From the NCBI GenBank assembly GCA_965365655.1, contig CBDUCN010000070.1:1-18375 (forward strand): a stretch of DNA of 18,375 bases, given 5' to 3'. A model generated the notes under the pieces. The model saw only the letters and a program-made list of their open reading frames with translations, made no database searches and was not told the origin of the DNA. The stretch is from JBFHNV01 sp965365655 (GTDB lineage Bacteria; Pseudomonadota; Gammaproteobacteria; HK1). This document shows, one piece after another, positions 1 through 7,653 of this stretch (its first letter is position 1; each line of letters starts with the position of its first letter). Made by a program: the position numbers and the translations under genes.

Positions 1-795
1 GCTGATCTCGCCGAGCGAGGTCGTGAGGTGGGTGCCGTTCGCGCTCTCGTCGACGATCACGAACTTGTCGCGCATGCACTCGATGCGCGCGTGCAGCCGC
101 GACGCCTTGGTGTCGTCGACCTGCAGGTCCGCCTGCGGCGCCCGCCCGAGCACCACCGGGTCGCTCTTGCCGTCCATGGTCAAGGTGCGATCGTGGTAGC
201 GCAGCACGAGGCGCCCGGTGGGTGCCCTGCGCGCGGCGATGCGGGTGTCGAGCACGGTCGCGTTGCTCGCCTCCCACACCACCTCGTGGATCTCCATCGT
301 GCCCTTGCCCTTCACCGGCATGCGGTCCATCAGCCGGGTGAGGTTGCGAAGCCGCGGCGACAGCGCGTCCACGGTCTCGCGGGTGGTGATGATCTGCCCG
401 CCCTTCGCGGTGCTCGCCATGCGCGCGGCCACGTTCACCGTGTCGCCGAACACGTCGTTGTCGGACGGGATCACCGGGCCGTAGTTGATGCCGATGCGAA
501 TGGTGAGCCCGGACGTGTCGACGCCGGTCATGCTCGTGACGTCCGCGCTGATGCGCTCCTGCATGCTGACCGTCGCCTCCACCGCCGCGTCGGCGTCAGG
601 CAGGGTGCACATCACCTCGTCGCCGATGGTCTTGATCAGCCGGCCGCCGCGGCTTTCCACCTCGTCGGTCATGATCTTGATGCAGCCCTTGATCACGCCC
701 CATGCGGCGCTGTCGCCCAGCGCGTCGAACAGCTTCACGCTGCCGCTCACGTCGGCGAACAGGACGGCCAGGGTCTCGGTCGGGGTGGTTTCCAT
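1..795 (-). CDS. Class III adenylate/guanylate cyclase with C-terminal FHA domain (partial, 3' end off window)
   Basis: Predicted to make cAMP from ATP in the cytoplasm; the FHA module would dock a phosphothreonine partner. The visible 265 residues start METTPTETLAVLFADVSGSV. The cyclase homology domain spans about residues 8-175. Metal-binding Asp are D15 (FADVSGS) and D59 (KTIGDEV), with K55 as the purine-selecting lysine and N121/R125 (VNVAAR) as transition-state residues. FHA motifs follow at about 195-260: GR (217-218), S232/H235 (SRLH) and NG (253-254). The ATG at 795 is chosen because homology begins directly after it. The reading frame is open to position 1, so the C-terminus is missing. 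It lies downstream of, and in the same direction as, the c-di-GMP gene, 150 bases away with its own -10-like hexamer. ATP rather than GTP as substrate is inferred from the lysine; the family assignment is secure. Confidence 0.93.
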   Translation of the reverse strand, partial: METTPTETLAVLFADVSGSVKLFDALGDSAAWGVIKGCIKIMTDEVESRGGRLIKTIGDEVMCTLPDADAAVEATVSMQERISADVTSMTGVDTSGLTIRIGINYGPVIPSDNDVFGDTVNVAARMASTAKGGQIITTRETVDALSPRLRNLTRLMDRMPVKGKGTMEIHEVVWEASNATVLDTRIAARRAPTGRLVLRYHDRTLTMDGKSDPVVLGRAPQADLQVDDTKASRLHARIECMRDKFVIVDESANGTHLTTSLGEIS

Positions 796-839
796 GGATG
801 GGTCTCGGCCCCGGCAGGGGAGGAACCGGGGGCGACAGG

Positions 840-845
840 ATAGTA
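840..845 (-). promoter_or_regulatory. Possible -10 hexamer for the cyclase gene
   Basis: The minus strand reads TACTAT, about 45 bases upstream of the cyclase ATG, in a small AT-rich patch (tagtacaaaa on plus) within otherwise GC-rich sequence. It matches TATAAT at four of six positions. No convincing -35 box is seen. Confidence 0.3.
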
Positions 846-882
846 CAAAACGGGGAAGCCAGAGCATCGCCCCGGGCCGCGC

Positions 883-926
883 GCCGCCGGGCACGGCGTC
901 CGGCCCGTCGGTACCCCCCCGGCGGC
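883..926 (-). terminator. Possible stem-loop after the GGDEF-EAL gene
   Basis: GCCGCCGGG (883-891) and CCCGGCGGC (918-926) form a perfect 9-bp inverted repeat with a 26-base loop, starting about 20 bases past the GGDEF-EAL stop. No U-tract follows. It may slow or end transcription before the separately promoted cyclase gene, but chance pairing is easy at this base composition. Confidence 0.25.
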
Positions 927-945
927 GTGCGGGCGCCGGCTCCGT

Positions 946-2682
946 TCAGGGCCCCGCGTGTGGCACGACGCGCGGCGCCGGCGGGCGCCACGGCGCGGGA
1001 CGTGCCACCGCGAACCCCTGCACGTAGTCGATGCTCAGCTCGCGCAGGCGGCTGGTGACGCGCTCGTCCTCCACCCATTCCGCGATGGTCTGCACCCCCG
1101 CGACGCGGGCGACGCGTGCGATGGCCTCCACCACCGCGGCGTCCACGGGGTCGTCGAGGATCGTGCGCACGAAGCTGCCGTCGATCTTGAGGTGGTCTGC
1201 GCGCATCGTCTTCAGGTACGAGAACGACGCCATGCCCGTTCCGAAGTCGTCGAGCGCGACCCGGCACCCCAGCGCGCGCACCGCATTGACGAACTCCAGG
1301 GCGTTGCCGAAGTGCGTGATGGCGGCGGTCTCGGTGAGTTCGAATCCGATCGCATCCGCAGGCACCGCGGCGCGTGCGACCTCGTCCGCGATGAAGGCGG
1401 CCAGCGAGTCGTCGCTCAGCGACGCGCCGGAGAGGTTCACGAACCAGGTGCTGCCCGCGCTCAGGGCGTCGTGCCGGGCAAGCTCGGCGAGGTGGGCGAG
1501 GGCGCGCCGGATCACCCACCGGTCCAGCCGGGGCATGAGCCCGTACCGTTCGGCGGCCGGGATGAAGGCGTTCGGCAGCGCCAGCGTGCCGTCCGGCTGC
1601 TGCAGGCGTACCAGGAACTCGAAGAGCGTGGCGCGCGCGGGGCCGGCGAGCGGCACGATAGGCTGCAGGTGCAGCTCGAGCTGGTCGTGCTCGATCGCCT
1701 CGCCCAGGCGCGACACCCAGTGCATCTCGCCGCGGCGGCGATTCAGCGCCGCGTCTTCGTGCTCGTAGACGTGGATGCGCCCCCGGCCGAGGTCCTTCGC
1801 GATGTAGCACGCGAGGTCGGCGTGGCGCAGCACCTCGGTGGCCGTCGCCTCGCCGCCCGTGACGGGCACCAGCCCGATGCTCGCACCGACCGAGAACATC
1901 TTTCCGTCCCAGCTGAAGCGGAACGACTGCGCGGTGTCGAGAAGCCCCTGTGCGATTCTCGACCCGTCCTCCACGCCGCATCCGGTGAGCAGGGCGCCGA
2001 ACTCGTCGCCCCCGAGACGCGCGAGTGCGTCGCTGCCGCGCAGCCGGTGCTCGAGGCGTTGCGCGAGGCGTCGCAGCAGCTCGTCGCCCGCGTCGTGGCC
2101 GCAGGTGTCGTTGATGATCTTGAACTGGTCGAGGTCCACGTAGAGCACGACGTGGCGGGCGGCGTCGCCGACGTCCTGGCCGAGGGTCTGCTCGAGACGT
2201 TGCTCGAACGCGTTGCGGTTCATGAGCCCCGTCAGGGGATCGTGGAACGCGAGGTACTTGATGGTCTGCTCGGCGTTGCGGCGGGCGCGGCGGTGCTGCG
2301 CCTCGCGCAGCTCGCGCTGTATCGCCGGCACCAGGCGCGCGAGGTTGTCCTTCATGATGTAGTCGTGGGCACCCGACTTCATCGCGGCCACCGCCACGTC
2401 CTCGCCGATGCTGCCCGACACGATGATGAACGGGACGTCCAGGTCCGCCGCCTGCACCAGCGCGAGCGCCTCCTCGGAGCCGAACTGCGGAAGGTTGTGG
2501 TCGGCGATCACGAGGTCCCAGGACCGCTGCGCGAGCGCGTCGCGCATCTGCTGCGCCGAGTCCACGCGAAGGCTGTGCGGCGTGAAGCCGCCGCGCGCGA
2601 GCTCGCGCACGAGCAGCAGCGCGTCGTCCTCCGAATCCTCGACCAGCAGCACCCGCAGCGCCGCGTCCGCCGACTCAGTCAT
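946..2682 (-). CDS. Response regulator with GGDEF and EAL domains (c-di-GMP synthesis/hydrolysis)
   Basis: This 578-residue cytoplasmic protein is probably the output of the adjacent kinase. The REC domain (about 8-125) has the phosphoacceptor D61, S89 and K111. The GGDEF domain (about 140-305) has an intact GGDEF at 224-228 and an RxxD inhibitory site (R215-D218) exactly five residues upstream, so cyclase activity with product inhibition is expected. The EAL domain (about 320-562) has EFL at 355-357 instead of EAL. It keeps the other metal and catalytic positions: N416 (VNLS), E448 (ELTE), D478/D479 (DDFGTG), K499/D501 (KIDG), E535 (AEWVE) and Q555. Both activities therefore look possible. 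Its ATG lies inside the last codons of the preceding regulator gene (8-base overlap) with no visible Shine-Dalgarno, which suggests translational coupling. Net direction of activity cannot be read from sequence. Confidence 0.95.
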   Translation of the reverse strand: MTESADAALRVLLVEDSEDDALLLVRELARGGFTPHSLRVDSAQQMRDALAQRSWDLVIADHNLPQFGSEEALALVQAADLDVPFIIVSGSIGEDVAVAAMKSGAHDYIMKDNLARLVPAIQRELREAQHRRARRNAEQTIKYLAFHDPLTGLMNRNAFEQRLEQTLGQDVGDAARHVVLYVDLDQFKIINDTCGHDAGDELLRRLAQRLEHRLRGSDALARLGGDEFGALLTGCGVEDGSRIAQGLLDTAQSFRFSWDGKMFSVGASIGLVPVTGGEATATEVLRHADLACYIAKDLGRGRIHVYEHEDAALNRRRGEMHWVSRLGEAIEHDQLELHLQPIVPLAGPARATLFEFLVRLQQPDGTLALPNAFIPAAERYGLMPRLDRWVIRRALAHLAELARHDALSAGSTWFVNLSGASLSDDSLAAFIADEVARAAVPADAIGFELTETAAITHFGNALEFVNAVRALGCRVALDDFGTGMASFSYLKTMRADHLKIDGSFVRTILDDPVDAAVVEAIARVARVAGVQTIAEWVEDERVTSRLRELSIDYVQGFAVARPAPWRPPAPRVVPHAGP

Positions 2683-3112
2683 AGGGGACTTCGTTGAGCA
2701 CGAGCCAGTACAGCCCGAGCTCGCGTGCGGCCTCCATGAAGCGTTCGAAGTCCACGGGCTTGCGCACGTAGCTGTTCGCGCCGAGATCGTAGCTCGAGAG
2801 CACGTCCTGCTCCTCGCCCGACGAGGTGAGCACGACCACCGGTATCCGGCGCGCGTGCTCGTCGTTGCGGATCGCGCGCAGCACGTCCAGACCGTCGATC
2901 TTGGGCAGCTTCAGGTCCAGCAGCACCACCTGCGGCAGCTCGCTGCGGTCGCGCCCCGCGTGTCTGCCCTGCGCGAACAGGAAGTCCAGCGCCTCTTCAC
3001 CGTCGCGCACGACCCGGACGTCGTTGGCGAGATTCTGGCGCCGGAACGCGCGCAGCGTGAGTGCCTCGTCGTCCGGGTTGTCCTCCACCAGAAGGATGTA
3101 CTTCGATTTCAA
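2675..3112 (-). CDS. Single-domain CheY/Rcp1-like response regulator (TTG start)
   Basis: This 145-residue receiver domain has no output domain. It shows the acidic pair E10/D11 (LLVEDN), phosphoacceptor D66 (VLLDLKLP), T96 and K118 (VRKP). It ends in a tail with W and LNEVP, like the Rcp1 group that partners phytochrome-type kinases. The start is set at a TTG (3110-3112), with AGAGGA about 9 bases upstream and the conserved beta-1 strand (KYILLVEDN) directly after. A longer open frame to 3229 would overlap the kinase end and adds only an Arg/Pro-rich stretch without homology. It sits 31 bases after the kinase stop and overlaps the next gene by 8 bases, so the three genes are probably one operon. 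It could be a phosphate shuttle or sink between the kinase and the second receiver. Confidence 0.93.
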   Translation of the reverse strand: MKSKYILLVEDNPDDEALTLRAFRRQNLANDVRVVRDGEEALDFLFAQGRHAGRDRSELPQVVLLDLKLPKIDGLDVLRAIRNDEHARRIPVVVLTSSGEEQDVLSSYDLGANSYVRKPVDFERFMEAARELGLYWLVLNEVPYD

Positions 3113-3143
3113 GCGTCGATGTCCTCTGTGGCTGCGGTCGCCG

Positions 3144-5612
3144 TCAGGGGCGTTTCGGCGGGGCGCCGCCGGGCGGCAGGGTGAACCAGAACGTGGCCCC
3201 TTCGCCGGGGCGCGCCTCGGCCCAGCCACGCCCGCCGTGTCGCAGCAGCACGCGCTGCACCGTCGCGAGCCCGATTCCGGTGCCCTCGAACTCCTCCGCC
3301 GCGTGAAGGCGCTGGAAGGCCTGGAACAGCTTGCCCGCGTACTTCATGTCGAAGCCCGCGCCGTTGTCGCGCACGAAGAACGCGCCGCCTTCGGCGCCGG
3401 GGTCGAACCCGAACTCGACGCGAGGCGCGTCTGTGCGCGCGGTGAACTTCCAGGCGTTGCCGAGCAGGTTCTGCAGCAATATCCACAGCAGGCGCGGGTC
3501 GCCGCGCACGCCCGGGGTCTGGTGCACCGTGACCTCCACCTCGCGGCCCGGGTGCGTTTCGCGCAACGTCTCGACGATCTCGCCGGCGGCCGCCGTCAGG
3601 TCCACCGGCTCCAGGCGCAGCTCGGCGCGCGTGACCCGGGAGAGGTGGATCAGGTCGTCGATCAGGTTGCCCATGCGCTGCGCGGCGTTGCGTACACGCC
3701 CGACGTGCTGTCGGCCCTCCTCGTCCAGCGCGCCGGCGCAGTCCTCCTCGAGCGCGCGGCTGAAGCCGTCGATGGCGCGCAGCGGCGCGCGCAGGTCGTG
3801 CGACACGGAGTAGGAGAAAGCCTCCAGCTCCTTGTTCGCCGCGCGAAGCTGCGCCGTGCGGTCCTGCACCCGGGCCTCGAGCTCGACGTTGAGCTTCGCG
3901 AGCGCGTCCTGCGTGCGGCGTTGCTCGGCCTGGCTGTGGTCGGCCTCGATGATGGTCGCGCACGTCGCGACCATGGGCTGCAGGAACTCGATCACCGATT
4001 CGTCGTAGCCGTGCGGACGATTCGCGATTCCGGCCATGCCGACCATTCGCCCGGAATGGAAGAACGGCAGGCCGAGGAACGCATCCAGCGCTGGGTGGCC
4101 CTCCGGCAGGCCGCCGCGCCGCGGGTCGTTCGCGGGCAGGTTCGCGATCACCGCGTCCTGCGTCGTCATCACGGCGCCGAACAGCGTGTGCAGGTTGCGG
4201 AACTCCATGCCGGCTGGTGCGTTCTCGCGGTAGAAGCGCCGCGTCTCGTCGTTCCAGGCGATGTCGGTGATGGCCTGCGTCTTCAGGTACGGCGTGCCGT
4301 CGGGCTCGCGCAGCACCTCGCCGATGAAGCCGTACTCGCTGTCCGTCACGTCGAGCAGCGTGGACAGCAGCGTCTGGAAGAGATCGCGCGTGTTCTCGCC
4401 GGAGATGAACGCGGACTGCGCCTTCCATATGGCGGCCAGCATGCGTCGCGAGCGGCGTTCCGAGTCTTCCGCCTCGCGGCGGTCGGTGATGTCGCGTCCG
4501 ACGCCGATGATCTCCTTCACCTCGCCGCGCGCGTCCAGGATCGCGGTGTCGCTCCAGCCGAACCAGCGCCATCCGTCGCGGGTGAGGGCGCGCTGCTCGA
4601 GGTAGCACGCGTGGGGCGGGCGGTACAGCGCCTCCATCGCCTTCTCGGTCGACTTCCGGTCGTCCTCGTGCACCAGCGGCATGAAGGTGTTCCCGAGCAG
4701 CTCGCGCTGTGACTTGCCGAACACGGTGCAGTAGGACGGGCTCACGAACAGGAAGCGCCCGTCGGTGTCCACCTTGACCACCAGGTCGGTCTGGTTCTCG
4801 ACCAGGACGCGGTAGTTCTCCTCGCTCTCGCGCAGCGCGCGCTCGGTGTCCAGGCGCTGCGAGACGTCGCGCGAGTTCGCGACCACGCCGCGGATCCACG
4901 GGTTGCGGAGCTGGTTGCTGGCGACCGCCTCCATCGTCACGTATCCGCCGCCGCGGCGCGTGCAACGGTACTGCACGCTCACCGGCGTGTCCGGGTCGTC
5001 GAGCAGGCGCGCGAACGCGGTCTTCACGGCCGGCCGGTCCTCGGGGAGCACCAGCCCGAAGGTCTCCATGCCGCGCAGCTCCTCGACGCTGAAGCCGTGT
5101 AAGCGCTGTGCGGCCGGGGAGATGTACGTGGGGCGCCCGGACGCGTCGAGCACCGACACGATGTCCGACGAGTGCTGCAGCACCGCCTCCAGCCACTGGC
5201 GCTCGCGCGGCGTGCCGCCGGCGTCCGCCGCGCCGGGGGTCACCGTCACCACGCACAGGTGCATCTCGCCGCCGTCGTCGCGCACCTCGCGCACGTGCTC
5301 CTCCACCCAGCACGGGTCGCCGTTGCGGTGGCGGTAGCACGCCTGCTGCGCGGACACGGGTGTGTCCGCGGCGGCCCCGTGGGCATCCCCTGCGTTCGCG
5401 CGACCGCGCGCGCGATCCAGGAGATCGGAGCGGGAACGTCCGCGCAGCGCGCCGGCCGGGTAACCCAGCAGCGCGCAGAAGGACGGGCTGGCCGCGAGAA
5501 TGCGTCCGTCGGGCGAGGTCACGTACAGGCAGGCGTCGCCGTGCTCGAACGCCGCGCGCATCAGCGAGGTGTCGTCGCTGCCTGCGGCGTCGCCGCCGGG
5601 CTGATCGCTCAT
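3144..5612 (-). CDS. Soluble sensor histidine kinase with three PAS domains and a GAF domain
   Basis: This 822-residue kinase has no signal peptide or membrane helix, so it senses a cytoplasmic cue. Domains in order: PAS1 about 15-125, PAS2 about 138-255, PAS3 about 262-382, GAF about 395-555, a short coiled coil about 558-595, HisKA with phosphoacceptor H605 (SHDLRAPLR), and HATPase_c about 700-815. The HATPase has the N-box N719 (LLGNAWKF), G1 at DNGAGF (749-754) and G2 at GTGIGLA (777-783). The HisKA type matches phytochrome-like soluble kinases that pair with Rcp1-like regulators, as here. The start ATG at 5612 has a purine-rich AGAGAG upstream. The frame is open to 5852, but those 80 codons are Arg/Pro-rich with no domain. 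No chromophore-binding phytochrome GAF signature was recognised, so the ligand is unknown. Confidence 0.93.
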   Translation of the reverse strand: MSDQPGGDAAGSDDTSLMRAAFEHGDACLYVTSPDGRILAASPSFCALLGYPAGALRGRSRSDLLDRARGRANAGDAHGAAADTPVSAQQACYRHRNGDPCWVEEHVREVRDDGGEMHLCVVTVTPGAADAGGTPRERQWLEAVLQHSSDIVSVLDASGRPTYISPAAQRLHGFSVEELRGMETFGLVLPEDRPAVKTAFARLLDDPDTPVSVQYRCTRRGGGYVTMEAVASNQLRNPWIRGVVANSRDVSQRLDTERALRESEENYRVLVENQTDLVVKVDTDGRFLFVSPSYCTVFGKSQRELLGNTFMPLVHEDDRKSTEKAMEALYRPPHACYLEQRALTRDGWRWFGWSDTAILDARGEVKEIIGVGRDITDRREAEDSERRSRRMLAAIWKAQSAFISGENTRDLFQTLLSTLLDVTDSEYGFIGEVLREPDGTPYLKTQAITDIAWNDETRRFYRENAPAGMEFRNLHTLFGAVMTTQDAVIANLPANDPRRGGLPEGHPALDAFLGLPFFHSGRMVGMAGIANRPHGYDESVIEFLQPMVATCATIIEADHSQAEQRRTQDALAKLNVELEARVQDRTAQLRAANKELEAFSYSVSHDLRAPLRAIDGFSRALEEDCAGALDEEGRQHVGRVRNAAQRMGNLIDDLIHLSRVTRAELRLEPVDLTAAAGEIVETLRETHPGREVEVTVHQTPGVRGDPRLLWILLQNLLGNAWKFTARTDAPRVEFGFDPGAEGGAFFVRDNGAGFDMKYAGKLFQAFQRLHAAEEFEGTGIGLATVQRVLLRHGGRGWAEARPGEGATFWFTLPPGGAPPKRP

Positions 5613-5780
5613 GGTCGGGTCTCTCTGCCTCCCGGACTCGACGGGCGCGGCGCACGAAACGCCGCGGTCGGCCTCCGATCGTCCCTCCGGGCGCAGCCCG
5701 TGGACGGACCGTTTCGCGGAGGGTTTTCGCGGTGCCGGAGCGAACGCGCCAGGCGAATGACCCGGAGTCGTCCCGGGACG

Positions 5781-5810
5781 ATAGTAATGGAGGTGTCGCG
5801 CAGCTTTCCA
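5781..5810 (-). promoter_or_regulatory. Possible promoter for the kinase operon
   Basis: The minus strand reads TGGAAA (5805-5810), an 18-base spacer, then TACTAT (5781-5786). The -10 hexamer is the same as the one before the cyclase gene. It would give a leader of about 160 bases before the ATG at 5612. The match is weak and not unique. Confidence 0.25.
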
Positions 5811-6010
5811 GGGACCCGCGTCGTTCGACGGCCGGCGAAGGGGCGAGGCCACGCGCTGCCGGCGCTGCGTGAGTCTTCGGCGTTTCAGATCCGCGCGGAC
5901 TTCGAAACGCTCACGGCGGCCGGGTCCCTGGCGCTCGCGCCGGACGCGGAGCGGTCGCGGCTCGCGGGGCGCTCGTCGGCTCCGGACCTGATCCCGGGCG
6001 GTCCGGGGGC

Positions 6011-6025
6011 CGGCGCGACGCGCCG
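6011..6025 (-). terminator. Possible stem-loop after the H-NS-like gene
   Basis: CGGCGC (6011-6016), loop GAC, GCGCCG (6020-6025): a perfect 6-bp GC stem about 22 bases past the stop codon. There is no U-tract. Confidence 0.25.
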
Positions 6026-6046
6026 CGCCTCAGGCCCTCCCGGGAC

Positions 6047-6364
6047 TCAGCCGACGGCGAGGTCCTCCAGCGATTTGCCGTCGCTGAGCGCCTTCTCCAC
6101 CCATTTCGGCTTGCGGCCGCGGCCGGTCCACGTCTCCTGGGGGTTCGACGGGTTGCGGTACTTCGCGGCGCCGTTCGGCGCGCGCCGCCGCGAGCGCTTG
6201 CCGGCGGGCTTCAGCGTGACTTCCAGGCCCGCCTGCTTCGCGAGGTCCTGGATGCGCTCCATCGTCTTGAGCTGCTCGAGCGCCTCGATCTCCTCGATCC
6301 GTTCCTGGGCCGACCTGATCAGGTTCTTCAGCTCGTGTATCGACATCTCCTGCAGCGATTTCAT
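6047..6364 (-). CDS. H-NS family nucleoid-associated DNA-binding protein
   Basis: This 105-residue protein should bind AT-rich DNA and silence transcription. Residues 1-45 are an amphipathic, probably coiled-coil oligomerisation segment (HELKNLIRSAQERIEEIEAL). Residues 52-68 are a basic linker (KRSRRR). Residues 69-105 are the H-NS DNA-binding core: KYRNP, then TWTGRGRKPKW with the minor-groove GRGR loop at 81-84. The ATG at 6364 is preceded by GGAGA at about 12 bases; an internal ATG (residue 7) has GGAG abutting it, which is too close to serve as its ribosome site. It stands alone, with a promoter-like sequence upstream. In a genome this GC-rich, the few AT-rich segments would be its natural targets. 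The small size and TWTGRGR core resemble the short H-NS-like proteins common in Burkholderiales; that placement is inference. Confidence 0.95.
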   Translation of the reverse strand: MKSLQEMSIHELKNLIRSAQERIEEIEALEQLKTMERIQDLAKQAGLEVTLKPAGKRSRRRAPNGAAKYRNPSNPQETWTGRGRKPKWVEKALSDGKSLEDLAVG

Positions 6365-6402
6365 GGTGAACGCAGGCTCTCCGCGATGATTCAGGGGCGC
6401 GC

Positions 6403-6430
6403 ACATTAGCAGGCGCGCGGATGCTGGCAA
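6403..6430 (-). promoter_or_regulatory. Probable promoter of the H-NS-like gene
   Basis: The minus strand reads TTGCCA (6425-6430; five of six against TTGACA), a 16-base spacer, then TAATGT (6403-6408). The -10 is preceded by TGC, giving an extended -10. It would start transcription about 30 bases before the ATG. This is the best sigma-70-like promoter in the window. Confidence 0.45.
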
Positions 6431-6461
6431 GCAGCGCGCGACGGGCCGGGCGGCGGCGCGC

Positions 6462-6476
6462 CGCGGATAATCCGCG
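6462..6476. repeat. Palindrome upstream of the H-NS promoter
   Basis: CGCGGAT-A-ATCCGCG is a perfect 7-bp inverted repeat around one central base, about 32 bases upstream of the -35 box. Its short spacing suits a dimeric DNA-binding protein better than a transcript hairpin. Which protein, if any, is unknown. Confidence 0.35.
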
Positions 6477-6533
6477 CGTTCCCAGGCGCCCGAGCGGGCG
6501 CACTCAGCCGCGCGGCGGCCACCGTCGCGGCCG

Positions 6534-6554
6534 GGGCCGCCGTGCGGCGGACCC
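6534..6554 (-). terminator. Possible stem-loop after the permease gene
   Basis: GGGCCGCC (6534-6541), loop GTGC, GGCGG-A-CCC (6546-6554): an 8-bp GC stem with one bulged A, 17 bases past the permease stop. There is no U-tract. Confidence 0.3.
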
Positions 6555-6570
6555 GCGGCCGCATCGTCGC

Positions 6571-7455
6571 TTACCCGCGCGCGAGGCTGATCGCGACGAT
6601 CCCGACGACCACCAGCACCACGCCCGCGACCAGCCGCCGCGACATCACGTCCATCCCGAGCAGCAGCGCGATCAGCATCGTGAACAGCGGGTAGGTCGCG
6701 ATCAGTGGCGACACCACGACGACGTCGCCCACCGCCAGCGCCGCATACATGCACGTGATGCCGCCGCACACGATGGCACCGGTGAGCGCCATGAACGGCA
6801 GGTCCGCCAGCGGCACGCGAGCGGGCAGGTGCCCGTGGCGCAGTCGGTAGATCACGAACGACCCGGCGAACGCGACGCTCGCGGACACGAAGCCCGCCAT
6901 CATCGGGTTCGGCATCAGGCCGAGGCCGAAGCTTCCGATCGTGTGGTTGAGGCCGCGCACCAGGGCTGCCGCGGTCGCGAACACGAGCGCGATCTTCATC
7001 ACGCGCGTCACGCCCAGCGGGCCCCACGACAGCACGACGATGCCGGCCACCACCGACAGCGTGCCGGCGCCGATCTGCACGCTCAGCGTCTCGCCGAGGA
7101 ACGCGATCGCCGTCGCGGTCGCGAACAGCGGCGCGGTCGCGGTCAGCGTGGAGGCCACCGTCGGGCCCGCGCGCTGTATCGCCTCCATCCAGAACCACAC
7201 CGACAGCATCGGGTGGATCAGCCCGTTCAGCGCGAACACCCAGAACCCGGGCGTGAACCAGTCCTCGGCGCGCATCCACAGCGGCGAGGTGAGCGTGAAC
7301 GTGAGCGCGGTGGCGCCGACGGACACGATGGCCGCGACCTGCGGCTCGAGGTGCGCCATCCCGCGGCGCGACGTGACCGCGGACACGCCGTACAGGCACG
7401 CGGACCCCAGCGCGAGCACGACCGGCAACCATCCGATGGGGTCAAGTCTTGACAT
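6571..7455 (-). CDS. EamA/DMT-superfamily inner-membrane transporter
   Basis: This 294-residue protein is almost wholly hydrophobic and fits ten transmembrane helices arranged as two EamA repeats (about 11-145 and 155-290). The repeats can be seen in matching segments: AGPTVASTLTATAPLF with FLGETLS in the first half, and VGDVVVVSPLIATYPLF with LLGMDVMSRR in the second. DMT permeases usually export or exchange small metabolites, driven by the proton gradient; the substrate cannot be told. The start is the ATG at 7455 (MSRLDPIGW), just before helix 1. No strong Shine-Dalgarno is visible, and longer open frames upstream lose membrane character. It lies 239 bases after the LLM gene on the same strand with a hairpin between, so cotranscription is uncertain. 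It may export or import a compound handled by the neighbouring enzymes. Confidence 0.92.
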   Translation of the reverse strand: MSRLDPIGWLPVVLALGSACLYGVSAVTSRRGMAHLEPQVAAIVSVGATALTFTLTSPLWMRAEDWFTPGFWVFALNGLIHPMLSVWFWMEAIQRAGPTVASTLTATAPLFATATAIAFLGETLSVQIGAGTLSVVAGIVVLSWGPLGVTRVMKIALVFATAAALVRGLNHTIGSFGLGLMPNPMMAGFVSASVAFAGSFVIYRLRHGHLPARVPLADLPFMALTGAIVCGGITCMYAALAVGDVVVVSPLIATYPLFTMLIALLLGMDVMSRRLVAGVVLVVVGIVAISLARG

Positions 7456-7653
7456 GTGACATCGTTCGCCGGACTCCGTGACCCACGAGAGCGCCGTGTG
7501 CGAGGCCGCGGTCGCGCGGCGCTGCGGATCGAGGGCGGCACCCGGCACAGCGTGAACAGCCCACCGTTCTCCCCGGCGCCACGCGCGACGAGCGGGACGC
7601 GTGGACACGCGGTGCCTGCCGTCCGACGGGGCCGCGGACCGCAGGCCGCCGCC

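Larger units (their letters stand above)
5613..6046. other. Intergenic region between the kinase start and the H-NS gene end (434 bases)
   Basis: No convincing gene is seen. It must hold the kinase promoter and leader, and the 3' end of the H-NS-like gene. It contains an 11-bp inverted repeat (5808-5818 CCAGGGACCCG; 5921-5931 CGGGTCCCTGG) about 100 bases apart. Between the arms are CGTTTC (5881-5886) and GAAACG (5904-5909) around the palindrome TCCGCGCGGA (5890-5899). Long open frames crossing the region have Arg/Pro-rich shadow composition. Confidence 0.6.

Noticed and set aside
958..2697. Long plus-strand reading frame of 579 codons antisense to the GGDEF-EAL gene
   Set aside because: It is an antisense shadow caused by GC-rich codon bias. 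It is His/Arg/Val-rich without a domain, while the opposite strand has complete REC, GGDEF and EAL motifs.
5613..5852. Kinase start at 5852 rather than 5612
   Set aside because: The 80 added residues are Arg/Pro-rich with no domain, and the frame would run through the likely leader. ATG 5612 lies just before PAS1.
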